Assembly (NCBI RefSeq): GCF_013387465.1
Contig: NZ_VYGV01000025.1
Location: 173,755 to 237,754, forward strand
DNA: 64,000 nt
Source of the DNA: Hydrogenophaga aromaticivorans
Lineage (GTDB): Bacteria > Pseudomonadota > Gammaproteobacteria > Burkholderiales > Burkholderiaceae_C
Direction of reading: 5' to 3'
The position numbers and the translations under genes were made by a program. Of this stretch, positions 50,940-58,626 are shown in pieces. Numbering within the stretch: the first letter of the stretch is position 1; every line of letters starts with the position of its first letter. A model generated the notes under the pieces. It was not told where the DNA came from, searched no databases, and saw only the letters and a list, made by a program, of their open reading frames with translations.

Positions 50940-51346
50940 GGGGTGACCTCGTCGTCTTCAAAATCGAATGCGCGTTCGCTGTCCTTGGCCATGGCCTTGC
51001 GCAACCAGGGCGGCGGTGTGCCTTGCAGCACGGCCTGCAGCTTGTCCAGGATCTCGGCGATGCTTTCGGGTTGCGGCACCTTGATCGGGTGGATCTTCAT
51101 GGCCACGACCCGCGCCGCGCCCGAGCCGCCGATGGCGGCCACGTAGAGGATCGCGCAGTCCTTGATGGCTTCAAGCTTGGGCGCGAGCTTGTCCTCATCG
51201 CCGTCTTCTTCGAGCTTGTCGCCGAACTCGAAGCTCTCGACAAAGTGGTGGCCGGTGGCCGAAATCTCGTAGACATCAATGCTCTTGGCCCAGCCGAAGT
51301 GCGCGTCCACGCGCTCCTTGTCCTGGGTGGCGAAGGCGATCTTCAT
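50936..51346 (-). CDS. nifX: NifX, FeMo-co precursor carrier
   Basis: A 136-residue protein of the NifX/NifB-C/NafY cofactor-binding fold, [20 protein letters not shown] at the start, with [20 protein letters not shown] next. It binds NifB-co and the VK-cluster and passes them between NifB and NifEN. It lies downstream of nifN, separated by a 140-bp gap filled largely by repeat copy B, and is coupled to the DUF269 gene. Confidence 0.92.
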   Translation of the reverse strand: MKIAFATQDKERVDAHFGWAKSIDVYEISATGHHFVESFEFGDKLEEDGDEDKLAPKLEAIKDCAILYVAAIGGSGAARVVAMKIHPIKVPQPESIAEILDKLQAVLQGTPPPWLRKAMAKDSERAFDFEDDEVTP

Positions 51347-51406
51347 GGCGTTTCTCCTTGTGACGACAAAGGTTCCAGAATGCAGACACCCGCCCAGCGC
51401 ACCCGT

Positions 51407-51475
51407 GGAACCGGCTTCGCCGGGCCACAGGGTGCGTCCCCCTGCAAGGGGGAAGACGCGAAGCGGCGCAGGGGG
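51407..51475 (+). repeat. GC-rich intergenic repeat, copy B
   Basis: It lies between nifN and nifX. It reads GGAACCGGCTTCGCCGGGCC, then a CCCCCTGCAAGGGGG dyad, then GACGCGAAGCGGCGCAGGGGG. It is the same three-block element as copies at 37726-37798 (opposite strand) and 58555-58621. Confidence 0.75.
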
Positions 51476-51486
51476 TTGTTCATGCT

Positions 51487-52887
51487 TCAGGCGCTGGCAG
51501 CTGCCAGCGGGGTGGGTGGGAAGGCGTCGTTGGACTTGTCGAGCCGCCGTGTGGCGAGCTGCGCTTCGGGCGTGAGCGGCCAGTCACCCGCGTGGTGGTG
51601 GGCGATGCGTTCGATCATCAGGTTGGCGATTTCAAAGATCAGGTTCATGGTGCCGCGGTAGCCCACGCTCACCTTGTGCGCGTTGCCGACGCGGTCGAAC
51701 ACCGGAAAGCCCACGCGCAGCAGCGGCTTGTTCAGGCGCTCGGCGGCCTGGCGGCCGTGTGAGTGCGTGACCAGCAGGTCGCAGTCGGCGCCGGCGGTCT
51801 CCAGGTCTTCCAGGTCGCCGAGCAGCACCTGCTCGGCCGGCAACAGCTCGTGGGCTTTGGACTGCGTGGTGCTGATGCAGCACGTCAGCTCGGCGCCCAT
51901 TTCGTGCAGCAGGCCGCCCAGGGCCAGCATCAGGTCGGGCTCGGCGGCGATGGCCACCTTCATGCCGCCGGTGTAGAAATGGCCGTCGAGCATGGCATCG
52001 AGCAACTGGCTGCGCTGGCGCCGGTACTTGGCCGGCACCGGCTTGCCCGAGAGCAATGAGAGACGCTGCAGGAAACGGTCGTTGCTGGCCAGGCCGGTCA
52101 GGCGCTCGAAGATCTCCAATGGCGTGCCGGCAATGGCCTCCAGCGCCTCGGCACCTTCGCGCGTCTGCTCGCCGATGCCCAGCGTGAAAGCCGAGGCGCC
52201 CGCGGCGCGGATCTGTTCCAGCGTCGTGCCGCCCAGCGTGGTGCCGCGCCAGTCGGGCGCGATGTGGCCGTCGAGCGAGCCCGAGATGTCGGGCAGCACG
52301 ATGGGGGTCAGGCCAAACGCCTGGATGATCTCGCGCAGCTCGTCGATGTCGCTGGGCGTGAGGTGGCTGCCGGGCAGCAGCGTGACCTGGTCGGCCACCA
52401 CCGGCAGTGGCTTGACCTGCGACTTCACGATGGCGGTGATGGCGTGTTTGAAGCCGTCTTCGAACGCGCCCACGTAGTCGGGCGTGGAGACGTAGATGAT
52501 CTCGGTGTCGGCCAGCTCGGGGTGGCGCTTGCGCGCGGTGACGAGGTAGCCGTCGACGTCGTCGCCCTTGGTTTCGGTGAGGCCGGTGGAGCAGATCGCG
52601 ATCACCCTGGGCGCGGCGCGCTTGCGGATGTTGAGCAGCGCCGCCTCGATGTTCTCGTAGCCACCGAGGATGGTGGTGACCTCGTTCATGGCAGTGGTCT
52701 GCAGCGGGATCGCCTCTTTGAAATGGCGCACCAGCAGCACCAGACCAAACGAGGTGCAACCCTGCGAGCCGTGCATCACCGGCATGCAGGCGTCCAGCCC
52801 CAGGAACGCAAAGCTCGCGCCCAGCGGCTGGCTCATCTTGAGCGGGTTGACGGTGCAGGCTTTTTTGGATTCGACGACGCGGGCCAT
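51487..52887 (-). CDS. nifN: NifN, FeMo-co scaffold subunit
   Basis: A 466-residue NifK-like protein forming the NifE2N2 scaffold on which FeMo-co is completed. The start MARVVESKKACTVNPLKMSQ and the cluster Cys in MPVMHGSQGCTSFGLVLLVR match NifN. ICSTGLTETKGDDVDGYLV and the C-terminal LLRVGFPVFDRVGNAHKVSV correspond to the NifK fold. It follows nifE by 23 bases. Confidence 0.94.
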   Translation of the reverse strand: MARVVESKKACTVNPLKMSQPLGASFAFLGLDACMPVMHGSQGCTSFGLVLLVRHFKEAIPLQTTAMNEVTTILGGYENIEAALLNIRKRAAPRVIAICSTGLTETKGDDVDGYLVTARKRHPELADTEIIYVSTPDYVGAFEDGFKHAITAIVKSQVKPLPVVADQVTLLPGSHLTPSDIDELREIIQAFGLTPIVLPDISGSLDGHIAPDWRGTTLGGTTLEQIRAAGASAFTLGIGEQTREGAEALEAIAGTPLEIFERLTGLASNDRFLQRLSLLSGKPVPAKYRRQRSQLLDAMLDGHFYTGGMKVAIAAEPDLMLALGGLLHEMGAELTCCISTTQSKAHELLPAEQVLLGDLEDLETAGADCDLLVTHSHGRQAAERLNKPLLRVGFPVFDRVGNAHKVSVGYRGTMNLIFEIANLMIERIAHHHAGDWPLTPEAQLATRRLDKSNDAFPPTPLAAASA

Positions 52888-52910
52888 GGTTGTGTTCCTT
52901 GTGGTGGCCG

Positions 52911-54413
52911 TCAGACCGGGATTTCTTCGGGCTCCAGGCCCATGGCGTTCGCTGCCACCGCGCTGAGGTGGTCGGTCGAGGTGCCCATCACGGTGGGCGT
53001 GACCGCGCCCAGGGTTTCGCCATCGTCGCCCCAGGGCGCGGGGATGCGCACCTGCTGCCACACCGGGTTGAAGATGGCGCGGTCAATCTCGTGCACCAGC
53101 TCGACCATGCCCTCGTAGCCGCCGTAGGGATGGTGGCGTTCCTGGTTGATGTCGAGCCAGGGCATGCGCGCCTTGAGCGCCACGAACTGCGAGCGGCCGC
53201 CGCTGAGCATGATGTCGGCGCGCGCTTCCTTCAGCATCGCGTACATCTCGCGCGGGGTCATGTCGTCGATCATGTGGGCGTCGGCGCCCTCGCCCATGAT
53301 CTCCTTGATCTTTTCCTTGTCTTCCTTGGTGCTCTTCTTGACGCTGGTGCCGACGATCTCCATGCCGCCTTCCTGCAGCGCCGCCACCACCGACCAGGAC
53401 TTCACGCCGCCCGTGATCAGCAGCACGCGCTTGCCCTGCAGGCGCTTCTTGTATTCGGCGATGCGCTTGTAGGCGCGAGCCTCTTCCACCTCGATCAGCC
53501 GCTCGGTGCGCTCGATGAGTTCGGCGTCGGCGCCCTGCTTCACCAGCAGGCTGGCGATCTGGCGCAGGGTCTCGCTCATGTCGCTGATGCCGTAGAACGA
53601 ACCTTCGAAATACGGGATGCCGTAGCGCTGCTCCATCTTGGTCGCGATGTTGATCATCGACTTGGAGCAGACCATCATGTTGACCTTGGCGCGGTGGGCG
53701 CTGGCAATCTCGTTGTAGCGGCCGTCGCCCGAGATGCACGAGAGGATGCGGATGCCCAGGGCGCCGAGCAGCGGCTTGACCTGCCAGAGTTCACCGACCA
53801 GGTTGTATTCGCCAATGATGTTGATGTCGTAGGCGGTGGTGAACTCGGGTTCGACGGTGCCGATCACGTAGTCCAGCAGGGCTTCGGCGCCGAGCTTGTT
53901 GCCCAGGTTCTTGGGGCCGGCGAAGCCGGGCGCGTTGACCGGGATCACCGGCTTGCCAAACTTTTCGGCGGCGCGCTTGCACACGGCTTCGATGTCGTCG
54001 CCGGTCAGCGCGGTGACGCAGGTCTGGTAGACGAAGACCGCGGGCGGGTTGTACTTTTCAATGATCTCGCGGATGGATTTGAACAACCGCTTTTCACCGC
54101 CGTAGATCACGTCGAGTTCGTTGATGTCGGTGGTGAAGCCGCTGCGGTAGATGGTGGAACCCGACGAGGCGCTGTGCCTGTTGTCCCAGGAGTTGCCTTC
54201 GCAGGCAATGGGGCCGTGCACCAGGTGGGCCACGTCGACCACGGGCTGCAGCGCGATCTTGGCACCGTCGAAGGCGCAGCCGCCCGCGGCCGCGCCGGGA
54301 GAGAGCTGCTTGGTGCAACCCTTCTTGCGTTCCTTCTCGCTCTTGCCCTGGTTGATGTCGCAGCCGGGCTCCTCGAACACTTCAGCGATCTTGGCCTTGA
54401 GCGATACAGACAT
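52911..54413 (-). CDS. nifE: NifE, FeMo-co scaffold subunit
   Basis: A 500-residue NifD-like protein, partner of NifN. The N-terminal EPGCDINQGKSEKERKKGCT and GAAAGGCAFDGAKIALQPVV contain cluster Cys, with HLVHGPIACEGNSWDNRHS. TCVTALTGDDIEAVCKRAAE is typical of NifE. It has its own sigma-54 promoter 34 bases upstream, so it starts the nifENX-nifQ unit. Confidence 0.95.
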   Translation of the reverse strand: MSVSLKAKIAEVFEEPGCDINQGKSEKERKKGCTKQLSPGAAAGGCAFDGAKIALQPVVDVAHLVHGPIACEGNSWDNRHSASSGSTIYRSGFTTDINELDVIYGGEKRLFKSIREIIEKYNPPAVFVYQTCVTALTGDDIEAVCKRAAEKFGKPVIPVNAPGFAGPKNLGNKLGAEALLDYVIGTVEPEFTTAYDINIIGEYNLVGELWQVKPLLGALGIRILSCISGDGRYNEIASAHRAKVNMMVCSKSMINIATKMEQRYGIPYFEGSFYGISDMSETLRQIASLLVKQGADAELIERTERLIEVEEARAYKRIAEYKKRLQGKRVLLITGGVKSWSVVAALQEGGMEIVGTSVKKSTKEDKEKIKEIMGEGADAHMIDDMTPREMYAMLKEARADIMLSGGRSQFVALKARMPWLDINQERHHPYGGYEGMVELVHEIDRAIFNPVWQQVRIPAPWGDDGETLGAVTPTVMGTSTDHLSAVAANAMGLEPEEIPV

Positions 54414-54446
54414 GGCGGACTCCAGACGGTGGGTTGGGAGTCCCTT

Positions 54447-54462
54447 TGCAAGTTGGGTGCCA
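54447..54462 (-). promoter_or_regulatory. Sigma-54 promoter of nifE
   Basis: On the minus strand TGGCACCCAACTTGCA (54462 to 54447) matches the -24/-12 consensus TGGCAC-N5-TTGCA with correct GG-N10-GC spacing. The predicted start site is about 12 bases downstream, leaving a leader of roughly 20 bases before the nifE ATG. No perfect TGT-N10-ACA site was found in the 200 bases upstream. Confidence 0.8.
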
Positions 54463-54572
54463 GCCCAAAACCGCTGCTTTTCAGTCCGTTTTCGCTTGTC
54501 GCTCGCTCTTCAGTGGCGGTTTTGGAGGGAATGTCACGGTGGCTTTGCGACAGGCCGCCCCACCACTGCGGT

Positions 54573-55052
54573 TCACTTCTGCATCGGAAGCTTTTCACCC
54601 TTGCGGTGCAAGGCGATCCAGCGCTCGAGCTCGGCCACGTGCTGCGCCTCTTCTTCCACGAACTCTTTCGCCAGCACCTTGATCTCGGGGTCGGTCGTGG
54701 TCTGCAGCACGTTGTCGTAAAAGGCCAGACCGGCGCTCTCGGCGTCGAGCGCCACCTGCAGCGCCTGCTCAATGCCGATGAAGGGATCGGCGGCCCAGAT
54801 CGCGGCGGCCTCGGGACTTTCGATGTCGGGCCACTGGTAGTCGGCCTCGGCCAGCGTGGGCAGGTTGCGGTAGCCGGCGCGCTCGCGTGCGTCGCCCAGG
54901 TGCAAGAGCGAGTAGTCGGCGAGCTGGCGGAACAGCTGGGCCACCTCGGTGTTGCCGGCCGTGCGCATGGCGTCGGCGAGCTGGCCGAAGCGCAGCGCGG
55001 CTTCGTTTTCCAGCTGGATGGTGTGGGCCAGAAATTCTTCTACGGAGTCCAT
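54573..55052 (-). CDS. Ferritin-like diiron protein in nif operon
   Basis: A 159-residue four-helix-bundle protein of the rubrerythrin/ferritin-like type. Iron ligands are suggested by TIQLENEAALRFGQLADAMR in helix 1, SLLHLGDARERA in helix 2, DAESAGLAFYDNVLQ in helix 3, and EEEAQHVAELERWI (E-x-x-H) in helix 4. No rubredoxin-like Cys domain is attached. It could scavenge peroxide or oxygen, or hold iron, to protect nitrogenase. Nif clusters of other diazotrophs sometimes carry such genes. It lies 16 bases after the 118-aa unknown. Confidence 0.8.
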   Translation of the reverse strand: MDSVEEFLAHTIQLENEAALRFGQLADAMRTAGNTEVAQLFRQLADYSLLHLGDARERAGYRNLPTLAEADYQWPDIESPEAAAIWAADPFIGIEQALQVALDAESAGLAFYDNVLQTTTDPEIKVLAKEFVEEEAQHVAELERWIALHRKGEKLPMQK

Positions 55053-55068
55053 GTGTTTCTTCCTTGGG

Positions 55069-55425
55069 TCAAAAATCCAGTTCGAACCAGGCCGGCTCTT
55101 TCTGGCGCAGCTGGGCGATCAGTTCCAGCGTGGCCGGCACCAGGGCGTGGATGCCATACCAGACTTCTTCGCGCCGCGGCTGGCCGTCGCTCTCCAGCAG
55201 GCCCTGCAGCCGGCCCCAGCCGTGCCAGTCCAGCTGGACAAGGCGCAGGCGCAGCGGCTCGGGCCAGTGCGCCAGGGTCTGCGCCATGCGCAGCAAATGC
55301 ATCTCCACACAGGCCAGGGTGTTGGCGCTGGCGAAGAGCTCGTCTTCGCCCTGCAGCTCGGCGAGCAGGCTCGTCGTGACCTCGCCGCTGTTCTGCAGGA
55401 TCAGGTACTGCATGCGGGCGATCAT
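55069..55425 (-). CDS. Unknown nif-operon protein, 118 aa
   Basis: Not recognised. A mainly helical, acidic soluble protein: MIARMQYLILQNSGEVTTSL, a middle LACVEMHLLRMAQTLAHWPE, and a C-terminus rich in Trp (WHGWGRLQGLLE, WYGIHALVPATLELIAQL, PAWFELDF). It has no Cys pair, signal peptide or membrane helix. Its ATG overlaps the stop of the AAA+ ATPase gene (ATGA), so equimolar expression with that ATPase is likely and it may be a partner or adaptor. Confidence 0.7.
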   Translation of the reverse strand: MIARMQYLILQNSGEVTTSLLAELQGEDELFASANTLACVEMHLLRMAQTLAHWPEPLRLRLVQLDWHGWGRLQGLLESDGQPRREEVWYGIHALVPATLELIAQLRQKEPAWFELDF

Positions 55426-57128
55426 GGTGTGCCCACCGGGTCGAGTCCACGGAACATCGCACAGCGCAAAAACACCTCGCGGCTCGCGCCGACCTGCTTG
55501 TGCCGGCAGTACTTGGCGACCAGCTTGGCCAGGCCCTTGATGTCACGCCCGGTCGCGGCCGGGAACAGATCGGCCAGCATCTGCGGCATGCCGGGCGCCA
55601 GCGCCAGCGCGAACTGCTCGCCCATCACGCCCCAGATCCGCGCTCGCGCGGCGGCGTCGGGCGCGTGGTAGCGGATCAGCGCGATGCAGCGGGAGACGAT
55701 GGCCTCGTCGATGTCGTCGACGCGGTTGGTGGTCAGGAACAGCAGGCCGTTGAAGTACTCCAGCACGCGCAGGAACACGCCCACCACGGCGTTCATGGTC
55801 AGGTTGTCGTCGCGCTTCTTGATGTAGACGTCGGCCTCGTCGATCAGCAGCACCGCCCCCCAGCGCTGGGCGCGCTGCAGCACGTCCTTCAGCGCGGTTT
55901 CCATGGTGGCCACGTTCAGGCCGAGCTGTCCCGAGTGCACGCGGTAGAGCGGGCGCTGGATGATCTCGGCGTAGACCTCGGCGGTGAGCGTCTTGCCGAC
56001 GCCGGGCGGGCCGGCGCAGAGCACCGTGGTGCCGCCGGACTTGCCGGCGATGATGTCGTCCATCAGCACGTCCATCTCGGCGGTGAGGATGTCGATCAGG
56101 TCGGTCTGCTCGGGCGGCAGCACCAGCAGCTGCTTGAGCTGGGGCTTGTAGGCGTAGGGTTCGAGGTCGTCCACGTGCACCCACACATGGTGGTGCAGCT
56201 CCAGGTGGAACATCAGGATCAGCGGGTGCACCGGCAGCTGGCGGAACAGGCGCGGCCTGTTCTGCAATGCGGCCTTCAGGGCCAGCACATCCTGCTCGGC
56301 GTCGTACTGGCTGCTCTTGGCGGCCTTGTTCAGGTAGTTGCTCAACAGCTCGCCGGTGGTCTCCAGGCTGGTGTCGCGCTGCTGCAGCACGGCCTCGTCG
56401 TTCACCAGGCGCGCCGCTTCGCCGTTGGCCGACAGGATCACGATGTCCTTGCGCAGCCAGTCGCTGTCACGGTGGGTGGCGCTCGGGTCGGGCGCGTGAA
56501 AGGCCAGGCCGCGGCCAAGGAACTGGGCACCGCTTTGCGCACGCCACTCGAAGTACGTGCCCACCGACGCTTCGTAGGCCCGCAGCAGCTCGGGCGTCTC
56601 GCGCACCAGGCCGCGCGCGAGCAGCAGCTCGGCCACGCTGCGACCGATCACGTCGTTGCCCGAGAGGCGCAGGGTCTGGTTGACCAGGCCGCCCTTTGCG
56701 TTGGCCTTGAGGTCGAGGTAGACCTTGCCGGTTTCGTCGTTCGAGGGCGGGGTGTAGTCGATGCGCGTCGGGCACCAGGCCAGCGGCACGCCGTCGGTGT
56801 CGGCGCTGAACAGCCAGCCGTGCGTGCTGCCCTCGGCCAGGTAAGCCACCAGCGCGGGCACCACGTCTTCCAGCGTGTCGGCCGTGAAGCGCTGGGCGCC
56901 GGGCACGCCAAGCAAGCCACGCAGCGAACGCAGCTGCACGGCGCGGCGCTGCTGGGCCGGGCCGCCCGCGTCCCAGAGTTGGTCGAGCCGGTCCAGCACC
57001 GGCGCGCTGAGCAGGCGCAGCCGGGTCTCGGCGTGCTGCCCGAAACGCAGCTGGTCCGTCAGGCCGGCCAGCTCGGGGAATTCCTCGGCCAGGGTCTGGG
57101 CATGGGTGCGTTCGATGCGCAGCTTCAT
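55422..57128 (-). CDS. AAA+ ATPase in nif operon
   Basis: A 568-residue cytoplasmic protein. The C-terminal third is an AAA+ module: Walker A GPPGVGKT at 373-380, Walker B LLIDEAD at 427-433, sensor 1 FLTTN ending at Asn468, and a putative arginine finger at Arg480 (IVSRC). The 350-residue N-terminal part is unlike any domain I recognise. By analogy with other AAA+ proteins it may remodel or activate a protein complex, and the position inside a nitrogenase operon makes nitrogenase or its maturation factors candidate clients. It is coupled to the 118-aa protein downstream and follows the 161-aa unknown by 19 bases. Confidence 0.85.
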   Translation of the reverse strand: MKLRIERTHAQTLAEEFPELAGLTDQLRFGQHAETRLRLLSAPVLDRLDQLWDAGGPAQQRRAVQLRSLRGLLGVPGAQRFTADTLEDVVPALVAYLAEGSTHGWLFSADTDGVPLAWCPTRIDYTPPSNDETGKVYLDLKANAKGGLVNQTLRLSGNDVIGRSVAELLLARGLVRETPELLRAYEASVGTYFEWRAQSGAQFLGRGLAFHAPDPSATHRDSDWLRKDIVILSANGEAARLVNDEAVLQQRDTSLETTGELLSNYLNKAAKSSQYDAEQDVLALKAALQNRPRLFRQLPVHPLILMFHLELHHHVWVHVDDLEPYAYKPQLKQLLVLPPEQTDLIDILTAEMDVLMDDIIAGKSGGTTVLCAGPPGVGKTLTAEVYAEIIQRPLYRVHSGQLGLNVATMETALKDVLQRAQRWGAVLLIDEADVYIKKRDDNLTMNAVVGVFLRVLEYFNGLLFLTTNRVDDIDEAIVSRCIALIRYHAPDAAARARIWGVMGEQFALALAPGMPQMLADLFPAATGRDIKGLAKLVAKYCRHKQVGASREVFLRCAMFRGLDPVGTP

Positions 57129-57147
57129 GGCCGTGGATCGGTGGGGA

Positions 57148-57633
57148 TCAGTTGTCGTCGGCCAGCACTTCCAGCGCCACCAGCTGTTCGTACAGGGCGC
57201 GCCGCGCGTGCCAGTTGTCTTTGCCGGCGATGCGCGGGTCGGCGCCTTCAAATGCGCCGATGGCGTCGCGGTCGCCGCGGTAGACGCAGGTGAGCCCGCC
57301 GCGCGCGGCCAGCGCGGCCTCCAGCGCCGCGGCCTCGCTCACCGGCTCGGCGCTCAGCACGCCGCTGCCGAGCAGGTGGTCTGCGCGGTACAGGGCCGTG
57401 TCCCAGCCGTGGCTGTCACCGAGCGCGCAGATGGCCGGGTAGCGTTCGCGCGCCAGCGCATCCACCTCGGCGTGGCCGATGTCTTCGAGCAGGCCACGCG
57501 CGGTCAACTGGTCGTGGATTTCCCAGGGCTCCAGTGGGTCACCGGCCGCGACCTTGCGGGCGAAGTCGGCCTCGTCGTAGGCGAACCAGGCGCGCGGGGC
57601 GGCTTGTTCGGGCACTTCCACCACATAGATCAT
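57148..57633 (-). CDS. Unknown nif-operon protein, 161 aa
   Basis: Not recognised. An acidic soluble protein starting MIYVVEVPEQAAPRAWFAYD, with YPAICALGDSHGWDTALYRA in the middle and a helical C-terminus (DNWHARRALYEQLVALEVLA). There is no signal peptide, membrane segment or Cys cluster. It precedes the AAA+ gene by 19 bases and follows the 124-aa unknown after a 119-base gap, so it probably belongs to the same unit and may work with the ATPase. Confidence 0.7.
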   Translation of the reverse strand: MIYVVEVPEQAAPRAWFAYDEADFARKVAAGDPLEPWEIHDQLTARGLLEDIGHAEVDALARERYPAICALGDSHGWDTALYRADHLLGSGVLSAEPVSEAAALEAALAARGGLTCVYRGDRDAIGAFEGADPRIAGKDNWHARRALYEQLVALEVLADDN

Positions 57634-57752
57634 GGTTTTCTCCGTGGGCCAGGTAAGGTCAAAACCACTGGCTCAGCGCCAGGGGCGCCGTCCGCCCGGG
57701 CAGCGCGGCCAGCCACTGTGGGCCAACCGGCGCCGGGCCGGACAACCCGGTT

Positions 57753-58127
57753 TCATTCCACGCCTTCGGCGGCGGACTTCGCCCAGACCGCCTTGCGCAG
57801 GCGCTGGGTGATGCCGGCCGGGCTGGCGTCAAACTGCCGCTGCGCAATCGAAAGAGCGCCCTGGGCCACAGCCGCTTCGGGCAGGGTCAGGGGCAGGCGA
57901 CCGGCCACATGGGTGGCACCGGGCACCGCCTTGGCAATCGCTTGGCGGTTCGGGTGTTCGTCCATGGCGATCAGGTTGTCCGCCTCGCGCACACCACCCA
58001 GACACACCCAGCCGTCGATCACTTCAACCTTGCGGCCGTCCTGCGTGGTCTTGATGTAGACCGCCTCAAGGGCCGTGCTTCCCGATTCATCGAGAGCCGG
58101 TGCTGTGGGGGTGGCGGGCGTGTTCAT
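57753..58127 (-). CDS. Unknown nif-operon protein, 124 aa
   Basis: Not recognised. A disordered N-terminus (TPATPTAPALDESGS) leads into a compact beta-rich region, VYIKTTQDGRKVEVIDGWVC, then GGVREADNLIAMDEHPNRQA, and an amphipathic C-terminal segment with FDASPAGITQRLRKAVW. It starts 2 bases after the 2Fe-2S ferredoxin stop. One Cys only, so it is not an obvious Fe-S protein. Confidence 0.7.
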   Translation of the reverse strand: MNTPATPTAPALDESGSTALEAVYIKTTQDGRKVEVIDGWVCLGGVREADNLIAMDEHPNRQAIAKAVPGATHVAGRLPLTLPEAAVAQGALSIAQRQFDASPAGITQRLRKAVWAKSAAEGVE

Positions 58128-58129
58128 GA

Positions 58130-58477
58130 TCAGAACTTCACGACGATGTCTTCGTTGCGCACGATGAACTGGCAAGCCAGACGCCATGGGGGCGGCAGGT
58201 CCTTGGTCTCGGCGTCGGCGATCTGCTGCGCCGTGATCTTGCCGGCCAGCTTCAACACCGTTTTCTCTTTTTCGGTCAGCGCCACACCGTGCGGCGTGTT
58301 GCCCGAGAGCACGGTCACCTGCAGCTGGCAGGAGCCGCACTCGCCGTTTTCGCACTCGAAATCGAGCGGAATGTTGTTGGCCTTCGCCACCGCCAGCAAG
58401 GTCTTGGTGTCACCCGCGATGGCATAGACCGTGAGGTCCTTCTTCATGCGCGGAGAACTGAATGTCACGTTGGCCAT
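58130..58477 (-). CDS. 2Fe-2S ferredoxin of the nif operon
   Basis: A 115-residue plant/bacterial-type 2Fe-2S ferredoxin. The cluster motif CENGECGSC (C-x4-C-x2-C, about residues 42-50) has its fourth Cys in PPPWRLACQFIVR near the C-terminus. Position next to nifK suggests a role in electron transfer or, like the Shethna (FeSII) protein, conformational protection of nitrogenase under oxygen; sequence alone does not decide between these. It follows the nifK gene across repeat copy C. Confidence 0.85.
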   Translation of the reverse strand: MANVTFSSPRMKKDLTVYAIAGDTKTLLAVAKANNIPLDFECENGECGSCQLQVTVLSGNTPHGVALTEKEKTVLKLAGKITAQQIADAETKDLPPPWRLACQFIVRNEDIVVKF

Positions 58478-58554
58478 AGGGCACCTCTAGATATGGAACG
58501 TTGGATCAGAAGCAGCCTAGGAAGAGCAAGGGGGAGCTCAACCGGGGCCGCCGC

Positions 58555-58621
58555 GGAACGGGCTTTGCCCGGCCGCCAGCGGCGCCCCCTGGGGGGTGAC
58601 GCCGAAGGCGGCGCGGGGGGG
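58555..58621 (+). repeat. GC-rich intergenic repeat, copy C
   Basis: It lies between nifK and the 2Fe-2S ferredoxin gene. It contains ACGGGCTTTGCCCGG, a GCGCCCCCTGGGGGG dyad and TGACGCCGAAGGCGGCG followed by a G-run, the same three blocks as copies A and B. It may form hairpins at the 3' end of the nifHDK message. Confidence 0.75.
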
Positions 58622-58626
58622 AGCCA

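Noticed and set aside
54480-54580. Possible NifA site upstream of nifE (TGTCGCTCGCTCTTCA and TGT...ACA with a 15-base spacer)
   Set aside because: The first lacks ACA at N10 and the second has the wrong spacing.
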